Shown: positions 1 to 10,298, counted from the first letter of the stretch. The stretch is 64,000 bases of DNA from Paenalicyclobacillus mengziensis (GCF_017298635.1 NZ_CP071182.1:1116001-1180000); one strand, 5' to 3'. The notes: generated from the letters alone by a model not told the origin. Numbers and translations: made by a program.

Positions 1-408
1 AGATTAAAACATTCGAGAGAGGAAAAAGGGCTGTCGTTGTCCGAACTCTGCAAACTCATTGCGGGGATACCGTCTCCGTCGTATTTGAACCGTTTTGAAA
101 ACGGGGAACGACGGGCAATTTCGACAAGACTTCTGATGAACTGGTGTGACACATTGGGAGTGAGCTTTTTCCACCTTCTAAACGTACCTGAAGACGCAGA
201 CGAGGAAAGAACTCTCTTAGATTTGTTGACTGTCTATCAATACACTCTCGGTGAAGGAATTGACAGCAGTCCTGAAATTGGAAAGGCGATTTTTCAGTTA
301 GTTGACCAGGTAGTAAAAAGTGACTTGCAAGGCGAAAAAGCCTACGCCGATGCGATTCTCATCCTCGAACGAGCAAAGGAACTAAGTAGATTGCTCGAAC
401 AGGCTTAA
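1..408 (+). CDS. XRE-family transcriptional regulator, 5' end cut by the window
   Basis: The frame is open from base 1, so the true start lies upstream. The first residues visible (RLKHSREEKGLSLSELCKLI) read as the first helices of a Cro/C1 helix-turn-helix, followed by SYLNRFENGER, the usual end of the recognition helix. The remaining ~85 residues are helical with an unassigned dimerisation or sensor role, as in Rgg-like regulators. It precedes the next gene by about 60 bases and may control it or the BREX operon; that is inference from position. A TTG at 37 is an internal codon of the domain and a poor start. Confidence 0.7.
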   Translation, partial: RLKHSREEKGLSLSELCKLIAGIPSPSYLNRFENGERRAISTRLLMNWCDTLGVSFFHLLNVPEDADEERTLLDLLTVYQYTLGEGIDSSPEIGKAIFQLVDQVVKSDLQGEKAYADAILILERAKELSRLLEQA

Positions 409-471
409 AGATGACCAGGCAGAGAGGACTCTTCAAGGGGTTCTCTCGTTCTGTTTGCGAGGTGGACAACA

Positions 472-1503
472 GTGTCAATTGGTGGAACGGAGAAGGAATT
501 CATTTTTCACTTGTATTTGAAGACGCGGAAGGAAAGGTTGGAGCAGGCGTTAGGAGTTAGACTGACCGATATTCGGTTGGAGCAAGTGTTAGAGGACATA
601 ATACCGTGCCCACAACTTATGAGGGAAGAGCGTGGAGGCAAGAAGAAGCCCGTAGATATGTATGCTGTTGACACCAATTTATCGATTCCCGTTCTGGTCG
701 AGAGTGTGTTAGGACAGTCGAATGAGGCACATCAGGAAAAGGTGCGGCGGCTGATACGCTGTCTCAATGCGGGTAGGGTGGTCTATCAGGCATTGAGTTT
801 TCAAGAGAAGCATGTCACGGAACTTAGGGACATGGTTGTGATGTCAGGGAAGCCAGTACAGTTGGACTTTGCAGAAATCAACCCAGATGTTTTACCGCCA
901 ATTCAACATTTGGATCGACTAAACAAATTGGACGTGCTGGGCAATATTGACTTAGTGGATTCTATACAGACTCCTGTTCAAGTGGTGGAGAGGGTGGAGC
1001 ATCCTCTGTTTCGATTGATCCAACCCCAACCAACTCCAAGACTTGTGCATGACTTATCGTGTCGGAAGGGTATGAACCAGTTTTTATTGGAGGAACTACG
1101 TAAAAACATCCCTCAATTCTTACCCTTTCATCGTCAGAAGACACTTTATGAACAGAATCCTGTTATCTACTTCGGTGCAGGTGCCAATGGATTGACTTAT
1201 CACTGCTCAATCCGTGACCGCAGAAATCGTGCGTTTGTTGAGTTAAGATTCTCAGAGGATATGAGCTATTTGTATCGGCTCTTCACCATGAAACCAGATT
1301 TACTCCAGCGAGTGGATGACCGTATAAGATGGGGCAATAACCGAATTGGTTGTTATTTCAGGTCATCGGATGATATTCGGTGCACAGTGAGCGAGTTAGT
1401 CACTGTTTTTGGTCGAATGATCCATGAATTATCACGCCCGCTATATGGATTGTTGGACTTTGAGTATGAAGTGAAGGCGATGCTGAAAACGAGGACGGCT
1501 TGA
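472..1503 (+). CDS. orphan protein upstream of BREX, possible DUF4268-like C-terminal half
   Basis: 343 residues from a GTG start with GAGGTGG six bases upstream. I do not recognise the whole protein. The N-terminal half is helical and charged. The C-terminal half (about 230-343) has an alternating pattern, including RNRAFVELRFSED and RIRWGNNRIGCYF, that recalls DUF4268-type domains attached to restriction-like proteins. No PD-(D/E)xK triad can be picked out with confidence, and there is no signal peptide or membrane segment. It lies between the XRE regulator and the BREX promoter, so a defence-associated role is plausible but unproven. Confidence 0.6.
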   Translation: MSIGGTEKEFIFHLYLKTRKERLEQALGVRLTDIRLEQVLEDIIPCPQLMREERGGKKKPVDMYAVDTNLSIPVLVESVLGQSNEAHQEKVRRLIRCLNAGRVVYQALSFQEKHVTELRDMVVMSGKPVQLDFAEINPDVLPPIQHLDRLNKLDVLGNIDLVDSIQTPVQVVERVEHPLFRLIQPQPTPRLVHDLSCRKGMNQFLLEELRKNIPQFLPFHRQKTLYEQNPVIYFGAGANGLTYHCSIRDRRNRAFVELRFSEDMSYLYRLFTMKPDLLQRVDDRIRWGNNRIGCYFRSSDDIRCTVSELVTVFGRMIHELSRPLYGLLDFEYEVKAMLKTRTA

Positions 1504-1532
1504 GAAAGAGGGAATAGCTTAGAAGAAAATGG

Positions 1533-1571
1533 CGTTGGACTTCCAACGTCGCTACATAATAGCGAGACGTT
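1533..1571 (+). terminator. two overlapping hairpins downstream of the orphan gene
   Basis: CGTTGG (1533-1538) pairs with CCAACG (1543-1548), and AACGTCGCTA (1545-1554) pairs imperfectly with TAGCGAGACGTT (1560-1571). The two stems share bases 1545-1548, so they are mutually exclusive. The T-tract is weak. It could be a terminator or an operator ahead of the BREX promoter. Confidence 0.4.
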
Positions 1572-1645
1572 TATACAAGAGTTGATGTATCCAACCTGTC
1601 CATAGCGTCTTCGAGCCACTCCTACCTCACACCATTTTCCGATTC

Positions 1646-1674
1646 TTGTATGAGCTCTCGAATAAGAATAGAAT
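1646..1674 (+). promoter_or_regulatory. candidate sigma-A promoter of the BREX operon
   Basis: A -35 box TTGTAT (1646-1651) and a -10 box TAGAAT (1669-1674) are separated by 17 bases. It lies about 45 bases before the first BREX start codon, with no competing match in the gap. Confidence 0.5.
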
Positions 1675-1717
1675 AAGAGTGTTGTAACGAACGGTATTTT
1701 AAACTGGTGGGATTGAT

Positions 1718-2002
1718 ATGAGCGTAAAGCTTTTCTACAAAACGCAACGAGAGCTTGCCATTTCGTTAAACTCCCTCGTGGATGCTTATTGGCAAGACGA
1801 AGTTGATGAAGAGGTTCTCTTCAAAAACGTTCAGGACATTTATACGAATAATCAAGCAAAAGTGTTGAAAAATGGAGGTTTTACGACCGTTCTAAGGCAA
1901 CAATGCGGAAAAAGACGGCTTGTAGTCATAGAACGAATCCTGCATCTGAATGGATTGCTACAGGCTGACTCATCATCCGTACCCCATGGAGGAACCGAGT
2001 GA
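1718..2002 (+). CDS. small protein leading the BREX operon (TIGR04540-like)
   Basis: 94 residues from ATG. It has a conserved-looking pattern: a helical region with LVDAYW, then NNQAKVLKNGGFTTVLRQQCGKRRLVVIERIL. From memory this resembles the TIGR04540 family of small proteins, some of which I associate with BREX loci in Firmicutes; that is not verified. Its stop overlaps the start region of brxA, indicating translational coupling. The basic C-terminal helix could bind nucleic acid, but no function is assigned. Downstream of the candidate promoter at 1646-1674. Confidence 0.6.
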   Translation: MSVKLFYKTQRELAISLNSLVDAYWQDEVDEEVLFKNVQDIYTNNQAKVLKNGGFTTVLRQQCGKRRLVVIERILHLNGLLQADSSSVPHGGTE

Positions 2003-2607
2003 TGCCTGAACGGTCGGAATACAGTTGCACTTTAACGGGAGCGTCCTTTTTATTTTTTGAGTTGAAGCAGGTATTGCATCTGAAAGAACAGGGTCTACAG
2101 GATTCGGAGATAAAGGAACAGATCCGAGCAGAGAACCTATTCGGATATAAGGTTAAATCAAGCATTAAACGCAGTCTTCCTTCTGTTTTGCGGAGAATCA
2201 ATGCATTGGATGACACGTTGCGCCAAATGGTCTTAGAAAAACCAGTGGAGACGGGCAAAATCATCAATCTATATGCCATCATGAAGACAGACCGTCTGTT
2301 CTTTGAGTTCATGAGCGAAGTAGTTCGCGAGAAGCTTGAACGCAACGATTATCATCTTGAGCGTAAAGACGTGAACGTGTTCATGACTTCCAAGGCAGAG
2401 CAAGACGATACGGTTGCGGCATGGACTGAGATGACTGTCGATAGGTTGAAACAGGCATACGTTAAGGTACTGTTTGATGCGGGGATTGTAAGAGATAGGA
2501 AAACGGGAGAATTGAGCCGAATATTGATGGATGTAGAGTTGAAGCGGCATTTGGTCAGCATCGGAGATAAAGCGTATGTAAAAGCAATGGGGGAATGGGT
2601 TGAGTGA
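1999..2607 (+). CDS. brxA: BrxA, BREX protein (DUF1819 family)
   Basis: 202 residues, the usual length for BrxA. The start is GTG at 1999 with GGAGG eight bases upstream and overlaps the preceding stop; ATG at 2002 is an alternative. The protein is helical and matches the DUF1819 pattern, with repeated short helices and LNALDD/LRQMVLEKPVETGKIINLYAIMKTD-type segments. BrxA is a small DNA-binding helical protein of type 1 BREX, which blocks phage DNA replication and modifies host DNA. Gene order directly before brxB and brxC supports the call. Confidence 0.85.
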   Translation: MMPERSEYSCTLTGASFLFFELKQVLHLKEQGLQDSEIKEQIRAENLFGYKVKSSIKRSLPSVLRRINALDDTLRQMVLEKPVETGKIINLYAIMKTDRLFFEFMSEVVREKLERNDYHLERKDVNVFMTSKAEQDDTVAAWTEMTVDRLKQAYVKVLFDAGIVRDRKTGELSRILMDVELKRHLVSIGDKAYVKAMGEWVE

Positions 2608-3179
2608 GCAGTATTGCTGATTTACGCAAGAGATTGGACAAAATCATTCCCAAGATCCAACAAGAAAAGTTTCTCGAAGGTAGAGGACTTGGAAATGAGA
2701 TCAGCTTCTACGTGTTTGATTACGACCCTGAGTACGAACTTGTGGTTCGGGATTACGTCAAGCACATCAAAAAAGAGTTTGGTCTTGAGGGATCAAATCG
2801 CCGAATCATTGAGATTGACCTATACAAGACAATGATTGAGATTGCAAAGGAGAAGCGGATTTTTGACCGCATCTTTCAAATCGAGGAAAAGCAGGGGAAG
2901 GAAGCACTGTTTAAGGGCATGGTGAACTTCGCGAAACCCGAAGTGTTTCTGCAAAAAATCAGGGACACAGTTGATGACCATAACGTGGTTCTGATCACGG
3001 GAGTCGGCAAGGTGTATCCCTTTGTACGCTCTCATAACATACTCAACAACCTCCAAGAAGTGTTGGACAAAATCCCCGTCATCATGTTCTTTCCAGGTAC
3101 ATACGATGGGCTGTCACTCAAGCTATTCAATCGGATGAAGGATGACAACTATTACCGAGCATTTCGATTAGTTGACTAA
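2604..3179 (+). CDS. brxB: BrxB, BREX protein (DUF1788 family)
   Basis: 191 residues, typical for BrxB. The GTG start overlaps the brxA stop by four bases, so translation is coupled. The central segment HNVVLITGVGKVYPFVRSH and the later VIMFFPGTYDGLSLKLF are characteristic of DUF1788 and recall a degraded nucleotide-binding core. BrxB is needed for type 1 BREX but its biochemical role is not settled. It sits 19 bases before brxC. Confidence 0.88.
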   Translation: MSSIADLRKRLDKIIPKIQQEKFLEGRGLGNEISFYVFDYDPEYELVVRDYVKHIKKEFGLEGSNRRIIEIDLYKTMIEIAKEKRIFDRIFQIEEKQGKEALFKGMVNFAKPEVFLQKIRDTVDDHNVVLITGVGKVYPFVRSHNILNNLQEVLDKIPVIMFFPGTYDGLSLKLFNRMKDDNYYRAFRLVD

Positions 3180-3198
3180 CGGATAGGGGGAACCAAGG

Positions 3199-6100
3199 GT
3201 GAAAATCCAAGAAATGTTCGAAAAGGATATCGAACGTAGTATCAAAGGTGTCATCAAAGTGGCGCAAACCGACGATGAAAACAAATATCAGGAACTTGAC
3301 GAGTACGTCGTAACGCGGGAGCTTGTAAAGCATTTCTCGAAGTTCTACGACAATTATCAGAAGGGAATTGACGGTGCCACTGATAAGATGGGGGTCTGGA
3401 TTTCTGGCTTTTTTGGTTCAGGTAAGTCCCACTTCTTGAAAATTCTATCGTATCTACTCGAAAACAAAGGGATTAACGGAAAAAAAGCAGTCGATTTCTT
3501 TAAAGATAAGATTCAAGATCCGCTTATTTTGGCAAACATGGCACGAACGGCAAATGTTGAGACCGAGGTTATCCTGTTCAATATTGATTCTAAGAGTCCA
3601 CTCGACAACAAGTCCAGAGAAGATGCCATTCTTCGGGTGTTTCTAAAAGTATTTTATGAACACCAGGGCTTCTATGGTGATATTCCAGGTGTCGCTGAAA
3701 TGGAGAAGTACCTTACCAAAGAGGGCGTATATGATGACTTCAAGCGTGAGTTCAAAACACTATCTGGTGAGGAATGGGTGGCTCGGCGGAACACCTTTTA
3801 TTTTGACGCGGACTATGTAATTGGTGCCTTAACGAAAGTTACATCTATGTCGGAGGAGACAGCGAGGAACTGGTTTGACAATGGTGTCAATAACTTTGAG
3901 ATCAGCATCGAAAAGTTTGCGAGAGAAGTAAAGGATTATGTCAATCAGAAGGGCGACAACTTCCACCTTATCTTCCTGGTCGATGAGATTGGTCAGTATA
4001 TAGGCGACAGTAGACAGCTAATGCTCAATCTTCAAACATTGGCGGAAGACCTTGGAACCCAGTGCAAGGGTAAAGTTTGGATTATGGTCACGGCACAGGA
4101 AAGCATCGATAGCATTATCAAGGTAAAGGGCGATGATTTCTCCAGAATCCAAGGAAGGTTTGACACTCGCCTTTCCCTGTCATCGGTCTCTGTGGATGAA
4201 GTCATCAAGAAGCGTATCTTGTTGAAAAAGCGGCATGCCACTGACATGCTCGAACTGCTTTACCACGAGAAGAGTGCCACTTTGAAGAACCTCATCAGTT
4301 TCAAGGATGCGACGGCTGACTTTATCGGGTTTTCAGACGAAAGGGAGTTTGCGGGTGTCTATCCATTCCTCCCTTACCAGTTCAAGCTCGTACAGAACGT
4401 GTTCGAACAAGTTCGCAAGCATGGGAGTTCAGGAAAGAACCTCTCAGAAGGCGAACGTTCAATGCTGTCTGCATTCCAAGAATCGGGGCTACGCTTTAAA
4501 GATGAAGACGAAGGTGCACTTATCCCATTCTATGCATTTTATGACACCATTAAAGAGTTTTTGAACCCTTCGATAGTCAGAGTCATTGAAGGAGCGTATG
4601 TGAATCCATCGTTGAAGGACGATGAGTTTAATGCGAACGTCCTAAAGACCCTCTTTTTAATCAAATACATCAAGGAACTTCCAGCCAATATCGATAACAT
4701 CGCTACTTTGATGGTGACGAGCATTGACGCAGACAAGTTGGCACTCAAGGAAAAGATCATGGCTTCGTTGCGGAAGCTCATCCGAGAGACGTTAATTCAG
4801 CAAAATGGTGAAATTTTTGAGTTCCTAACAGATGACGAACAAGACGTAAACCGTGAAATCAAGGCTACCAAAGTCGAAGAGGATTTAGTGAAGAAGGAAC
4901 TCGCCGACCTCATCTTTGACGATCTCTATGAAGGCAATAGGTATCGGTATTCGTCGCAATACACCTTTCAGTTCAACCAAAAAATGGACGAGAAGAATCG
5001 AGGAAGCCAAACCTCTACTATCGGGATTAACATTCTGTCTCCCAAGTCCGAACACTACGAGAAATCGGATCAAGAATTGATGCTTATGTGTTCGGGAAGT
5101 AGCGAGATGATTTTAAAACTCGGTGCCAACGGATCGTACACGGATGAAATGGAAGAAGTCCTCCAAATCAAAGAGTATCTGAGAAAGAAGAATCCTGCAC
5201 AACTTCCTGAGAACATCCAGAATATCTTGAATACGAAACAGGGTGAAGCAAGAATACGTCAGCGGCGAGTGCGCGAGATGCTTGAAGATGCCATTAAGGA
5301 TGGGGAATTCTTCATCAATGGCAACAAGCTCGAAGTGAAAGGCTCGACGGTGAAAGATAAAATCAACACCGCATTTCACGAATTGGTGGACAACGTATAT
5401 ACGAAGCTCGGACTCGTAAAGAGGTTCCTGGATTCTGACAAAGACCTGAGTTCGCTTTTGAAGAGTAACTCCACACAAATCACCTTGGAAGGGTCAAAGT
5501 CGAACGAGAATGTTTTGGCAATCAAGGAAGTGTACGAGTTCATCAGTCTTCAAAGTGCAAAGGGTCAGGTTCGGGTAAAGATGATTCTCGACCGTTTTAG
5601 TGATAAGCCATATGGTTGGAAACAACTTGATACGGCTGGACTCATTGCAGAGTTATTAAAAGACCAACGTATTCGACTTCGATACAACTCTGAGTATCTG
5701 GAACCAGAAGACCAAAACACACTCACTGCTTTAACCAAAAACAGTGAAGTGGATAAGGTTATTGTGCTGAAACGGGTCAAGGTTGACGATGCGTTATTGA
5801 AGACGGCAAGAAACATTTGTAAGGAAGTGTTTAACAGGACAGATGTAGCTGATGATGAAGATGGATTACTTAAGGACATTCGTCAGTTAATCGACGACCA
5901 GGTTGGGGAAATCAATACGCTAAAGAGTAAGTATCAGGGGCGTAAGTACCCAGGGCTTAGCCTTCTGAACAAAGGGCTGGAGTATTTCGGCGAATTCACG
6001 AAGGGACTGGACAGTGTTTCGTTCTTTACAAAGCTTCGAGACCTGGAAGACAACCTTTTGGACTGGGAAGAGGATGTCTCATACGTGAAGAGTTTCTTCG

Positions 6101-6726
6101 AGCACCAGAAGGATCATTTCGACAATGGTTTGCGAGCGTATGAACGGTATTCGGAGAACAAGGTGTATCTCGTGGGAATGCCGATTGGGGATACCGCTAA
6201 AAAACTGGAAGCCATTCTGAATGATCCTGTACCGTACAACAGGGTCAAGGACATTCCTGAGTTGGTCAATGCAATCGACGTGCAGATCCAAACTGTGCTG
6301 GAAGAGAAGAAGTCTGCGGCAAAGGACACTATTCAACAGGATTTCGACTACTTGAGCCTTCGCGCAAGTCAAGATGGGGTATCCGATGAGACGAAAAATC
6401 GCATTCAATCTTATTACGAGGATTTGTTTAAGACCATCGACAGTTATGTAGACATATTCAAGGTGGATGCATCCATCATGCAGAGTGCCAACTTTAAAAC
6501 GGCACAAGACAAGGTAATCGACCATGAAACTGCGGACATACCAGACGGACCAGATGGTCCCGAAGAGCGAGAACCTATTCACCTAAAAGAAAAGGTTAAA
6601 GTAGGCAATCTCCTGGCTGTGAGGACGCTTCGAACGGAAGAAGACGTGGACAAATTACTCGGAAATGTTTCCGCCAAATTGAAGCAGATCCTCAAGGGCA
6701 ACAAAGAAGTTGAATTGGTCGATTAA
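3199..6726 (+). CDS. brxC: BrxC, large BREX ATPase
   Basis: 1175 residues, the normal size for BrxC/PglY-type ATPases. The GTG start has GGGGGA upstream. Walker A is GFFGSGKSH at about residues 70-78 and Walker B is IFLVDEIGQY at about 255-263. The rest is a long helical protein with coiled-coil stretches in the C-terminal third. In BREX this ATPase works with PglX and PglZ in recognising and excluding unmodified phage DNA; AAA-type ATPase activity is expected. No frameshift was seen and both Walker motifs are intact, so it should be functional. Confidence 0.93.
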   Translation: MKIQEMFEKDIERSIKGVIKVAQTDDENKYQELDEYVVTRELVKHFSKFYDNYQKGIDGATDKMGVWISGFFGSGKSHFLKILSYLLENKGINGKKAVDFFKDKIQDPLILANMARTANVETEVILFNIDSKSPLDNKSREDAILRVFLKVFYEHQGFYGDIPGVAEMEKYLTKEGVYDDFKREFKTLSGEEWVARRNTFYFDADYVIGALTKVTSMSEETARNWFDNGVNNFEISIEKFAREVKDYVNQKGDNFHLIFLVDEIGQYIGDSRQLMLNLQTLAEDLGTQCKGKVWIMVTAQESIDSIIKVKGDDFSRIQGRFDTRLSLSSVSVDEVIKKRILLKKRHATDMLELLYHEKSATLKNLISFKDATADFIGFSDEREFAGVYPFLPYQFKLVQNVFEQVRKHGSSGKNLSEGERSMLSAFQESGLRFKDEDEGALIPFYAFYDTIKEFLNPSIVRVIEGAYVNPSLKDDEFNANVLKTLFLIKYIKELPANIDNIATLMVTSIDADKLALKEKIMASLRKLIRETLIQQNGEIFEFLTDDEQDVNREIKATKVEEDLVKKELADLIFDDLYEGNRYRYSSQYTFQFNQKMDEKNRGSQTSTIGINILSPKSEHYEKSDQELMLMCSGSSEMILKLGANGSYTDEMEEVLQIKEYLRKKNPAQLPENIQNILNTKQGEARIRQRRVREMLEDAIKDGEFFINGNKLEVKGSTVKDKINTAFHELVDNVYTKLGLVKRFLDSDKDLSSLLKSNSTQITLEGSKSNENVLAIKEVYEFISLQSAKGQVRVKMILDRFSDKPYGWKQLDTAGLIAELLKDQRIRLRYNSEYLEPEDQNTLTALTKNSEVDKVIVLKRVKVDDALLKTARNICKEVFNRTDVADDEDGLLKDIRQLIDDQVGEINTLKSKYQGRKYPGLSLLNKGLEYFGEFTKGLDSVSFFTKLRDLEDNLLDWEEDVSYVKSFFEHQKDHFDNGLRAYERYSENKVYLVGMPIGDTAKKLEAILNDPVPYNRVKDIPELVNAIDVQIQTVLEEKKSAAKDTIQQDFDYLSLRASQDGVSDETKNRIQSYYEDLFKTIDSYVDIFKVDASIMQSANFKTAQDKVIDHETADIPDGPDGPEEREPIHLKEKVKVGNLLAVRTLRTEEDVDKLLGNVSAKLKQILKGNKEVELVD

Positions 6727-6765
6727 ATGAGCTTCTGCACACAAAACAGATAGGTGGATGCGGAT

Positions 6766-9700
6766 ATGAATAAAACAGTTTTGAAGAACTTTGCGACCAG
6801 CGCAAGGAATGAACTGATCAAAAAGGTTGAAGCGAGAGCATTAAAGATTGGCATCACGGAGGAAAGCATCAAGAAGGCACAGTTTGAAAGCTCAGATGCC
6901 ATTTATATAGACGGTAAACAGCTATCCCTTACAGAAAAGAAACAGCGTGACAAGTTGATTCGGCGAATTCGGGAGATTGGGTTTAAGAATGTCGTGGAGG
7001 AGGTTGCCTATACCTGGTTCAACCGATTCATAGCCTTACGTTTCATGGAGGTTAACAATTACCTACCAACAAAGGTACGAGTTTTGTCTTCCTCTGAGCC
7101 TGGGAACCCTGAACCAGATATCATCAAAGAGGCACTATCTGTTGACCTGGACATTGATAAAGAACTCGTGTACGACCTGAAACTGAACAATAAGACGGAA
7201 GAGCTTTTCAAGTACATGGTCGTCAAACAGTGCAATGATTTGAACAAGTATCTCTCGTTTATGTTTGAGACCATTGAGGACTACAAGGAAATCCTGTTCC
7301 CAGAGGGTCTTCTGGCAAAAGAGTCTTTCTTGCGTGAGATGACGGACGTGACAGCGATCCCTGAATCGGATTGGGAACAGGTTGAGATTATTGGGTGGCT
7401 CTATCAATACTATATTGCCGAAGAAAAAGCGAGAGTCTTTCGAGAGAAGGAAAAGCACAAGAAGGAAGAAATTCCGTATGTGTCTCAGCTATTTACACCT
7501 GATTGGATTGTGCGCTATATGGTGCAAAACTCTCTGGGACGATATTGGTTAGAACTACATCCTGAGGACTCCGAATTGGCAAGCAACTGGGAGTTTTATA
7601 TTGAAGGTACCCATCAGACATCAAGTGCCAGTGAAGACTCCATTTCACAATTGAAAAGCAAGATAAATGTCGAGGAAATCAAGTGTATTGACCCTGCGAT
7701 GGGAAGCGGACATGTTCTTGTATACATGTTTGATGTTTTATATCAGATTTATACAAAACGCGGATATATAGGAAGAGAGATTCCGAAACTAATCATAGAA
7801 AATAACTTATTTGGATTAGACATCGATGATAGGGCAACTCAACTTGCATGCTTTGCGGTGGTCATGAAGGCGATGGAGTACAATCCAAGATTCCTAAGAA
7901 ACATCGAAAGAAATGGCTTGAATTTGAATTTAATCTCGATCCAGGAGACTAACAACTTGAGTGAGCGGGATATTTCATTTATTGCTGGTGAAGAGAAGGG
8001 AGTTAATTTCACCAAAGTCAAGCAGTATGTTTCACAGTTTCTTGATGCGAAAATATTCGGATCTCTAATTCGAGTTCATGATAGTTGTTTAAACTTCTTA
8101 AAGAAAAGACTTTCGGAAATCAATGGGACCGTAGTTGACAACCTTTTTGATGTTCCATTACAGAGTAAAATTATAGCTTTACTGCCTTCTCTAATTCAGC
8201 AAACAGAAATCATGAGGACTAAATTTGATATCTTGGTCACAAATCCACCGTATATTGGTTCGGGGAGAATGAATAATCAACTAAATGCCTTCCTTAGAGA
8301 GAACTATCCAGATTCTAAGGATGACACCTGTACGGCTTTCATGGAAACCGATTATTTAAAAGAGCAAGGGCTAATGGGGATGGTCAACCAAAACTCCTGG
8401 ATGTTTTTATCCAGTTATGAACAGTTGCGACATAAAATTATCAAGCATGCGAACGTACTTTCGATGTTTCATTTAGGCTCTCGGGCGTTTGAGGAAATTG
8501 ATGGGGAAGTGGTTCAAACAACCGCATTTGTTATCAAAAACTCTGATGAGGCGTTTGGGGGTGAAGGCACCTATGTTAGGTTGGTTGACTTTAAAGATCC
8601 GAGCGAAAAAGAACTTAAAGCCCTTGACGCATTACACCATCCTGGTGTTGATTACAGGTTTAATGCGGCTCTTGCCTCCTTCGAGTCGTTACCATGTATG
8701 CCCATTTGCTATTGGATCAGCGATGATATTCGTAGATTATACAAATACAAGCTTATCGGAGCCGATTATGAGTTGAAGGAAGGAGTCGGAACACGAAATG
8801 ACCCCGAGTTCCTTCGCTGTTTTTGGGAAGTATCTATTGAAAAAATAGGGCGGGAAGCACGTTGGATTCTAACAGACAAGGCAGGTGCCAACCGAAAATG
8901 GTACATGGGATTCACCTACGTAATGGATTGGGAAAACGATGGATACAGGATCAGAAATTACAGAAACCCAGACGGTTCTTTGAAATCCAGACCACAAAAC
9001 ACACAATTCCTTTATAAGCAAGGGGTTACGTGGGGAAAAGTTGGATCGGGGAAACCGAGCTTCAGATGGAGACCAGAAGGGTACGGGTTCAATGATGCCG
9101 CGCCGACAATCTTTGGTACCGATTCCATACTACTGTTGGGGGAATTAAACAGTAAGCCATTCGAGAAAGTCTTAAAGATACAAGGTGAGACCATTAACTT
9201 GACAACGGGAGTAGTGAAAAATGTACCTAACCTTATTAACGAAAAAATCGATCAAGAATTCTTAGCACAGAAGATTAAATTATGTGTGGAGATATCGAAA
9301 ACAGATTGGGATTTCTTCGAAACTTCAATTGAATTTAAGCGTCATCCGTTTCTGGAATTTAGCACCAAGGGTATAAGGCTTAAAGATGTATTTCTTAAAT
9401 GGTGCCTATTCACTGAGGAACAGTTTAACCAGTTGAAAGATAGTGAAGAAAGTCTAAACAAGCTGTTTATTGATACTTATCAGCTTAATGAGCTTACTCC
9501 CGAAGTAGCTGACGAAGATATCTCAATCAGAAAGGCAAACGGTGTCCGAGATGTAAAGGCTCTTGTGTCCTACGCCGTAGGTTGCATGTTCGGACGATAC
9601 TCATTGGATGAAGAAGGGATTGTCTTCGCTGGTGGAAATTTCGAATCTGAACGGTATAAAACGTTTGTAGTTGATCAAGACAACATTGTCCCCATTCTTT

Positions 9701-10260
9701 CGGATGAGTATTTTGAGGACGACATCGTATCCAGATTTGTTGAGTTTGTTAGCGTATCCTTCGGTGAAGAAACCCTGCGAGAGAACTTAGAGTTCATAGC
9801 TGACACACTCGGAAAGAAGGATAGTGAGACTCCGAGAGAGGCTATTCGACGGTATCTCCTGAACGATTTCTTCAAGGATCACCTCCAGACATATAAAAAG
9901 AAGCCAATTTATTGGTTGTTCACGTCTGGTAAGCAGAAGGCGTTTAACTGCCTTATCTACATGCATAGATACGACAAGACTACTTTGTCCAGAATCAGGA
10001 CGGACTACGTGCATGAGCTTCAGATGCGTTACGATGCGGAGAAGAAGTCCCTCCTAAGTGTTATTGAGGGGGACGGGACAGCGAGAGAAGTCAGTGCCGC
10101 AAAGAAGGATCTGAAAACGCTGGAATTGAAAATTGTTGAGTTAAAGGACTACGAAGAAGTGCTTCATCACATGGCAGACCAGCAGATAGAGATCGACCTG
10201 GACGACGGTGTTGATGTGAACTTCGGTAAGTTTGAGACCTTACTTGCAAAACGAGGCTAA
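6766..10260 (+). CDS. pglX: PglX, BREX type 1 adenine-specific DNA methyltransferase
   Basis: About 1164 residues. I chose ATG 6766, which has GGTGG eight bases upstream and gives the typical MNKTVLKNF start; an in-frame GTG at 6754 is less well placed. The SAM-binding motif is DPAMGSGH near residue 309 and the N6-adenine catalytic motif is NPPY near residue 493. PglX methylates the host genome at an asymmetric site so BREX can tell self from phage DNA. The C-terminal half holds target recognition. A decayed copy of its last codons lies 3' of the next gene (see 10655-10745), a sign of past recombination at this end. Confidence 0.94.
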   Translation: MNKTVLKNFATSARNELIKKVEARALKIGITEESIKKAQFESSDAIYIDGKQLSLTEKKQRDKLIRRIREIGFKNVVEEVAYTWFNRFIALRFMEVNNYLPTKVRVLSSSEPGNPEPDIIKEALSVDLDIDKELVYDLKLNNKTEELFKYMVVKQCNDLNKYLSFMFETIEDYKEILFPEGLLAKESFLREMTDVTAIPESDWEQVEIIGWLYQYYIAEEKARVFREKEKHKKEEIPYVSQLFTPDWIVRYMVQNSLGRYWLELHPEDSELASNWEFYIEGTHQTSSASEDSISQLKSKINVEEIKCIDPAMGSGHVLVYMFDVLYQIYTKRGYIGREIPKLIIENNLFGLDIDDRATQLACFAVVMKAMEYNPRFLRNIERNGLNLNLISIQETNNLSERDISFIAGEEKGVNFTKVKQYVSQFLDAKIFGSLIRVHDSCLNFLKKRLSEINGTVVDNLFDVPLQSKIIALLPSLIQQTEIMRTKFDILVTNPPYIGSGRMNNQLNAFLRENYPDSKDDTCTAFMETDYLKEQGLMGMVNQNSWMFLSSYEQLRHKIIKHANVLSMFHLGSRAFEEIDGEVVQTTAFVIKNSDEAFGGEGTYVRLVDFKDPSEKELKALDALHHPGVDYRFNAALASFESLPCMPICYWISDDIRRLYKYKLIGADYELKEGVGTRNDPEFLRCFWEVSIEKIGREARWILTDKAGANRKWYMGFTYVMDWENDGYRIRNYRNPDGSLKSRPQNTQFLYKQGVTWGKVGSGKPSFRWRPEGYGFNDAAPTIFGTDSILLLGELNSKPFEKVLKIQGETINLTTGVVKNVPNLINEKIDQEFLAQKIKLCVEISKTDWDFFETSIEFKRHPFLEFSTKGIRLKDVFLKWCLFTEEQFNQLKDSEESLNKLFIDTYQLNELTPEVADEDISIRKANGVRDVKALVSYAVGCMFGRYSLDEEGIVFAGGNFESERYKTFVVDQDNIVPILSDEYFEDDIVSRFVEFVSVSFGEETLRENLEFIADTLGKKDSETPREAIRRYLLNDFFKDHLQTYKKKPIYWLFTSGKQKAFNCLIYMHRYDKTTLSRIRTDYVHELQMRYDAEKKSLLSVIEGDGTAREVSAAKKDLKTLELKIVELKDYEEVLHHMADQQIEIDLDDGVDVNFGKFETLLAKRG

Positions 10261-10298
10261 TATTTGGGCGATAGTTTTATAGCAACTAATGTAAGCGC

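Noticed and set aside
6079..6582. 167-codon minus-strand frame inside brxC
   Set aside because: Shadow of brxC; the brxC frame carries all family motifs.
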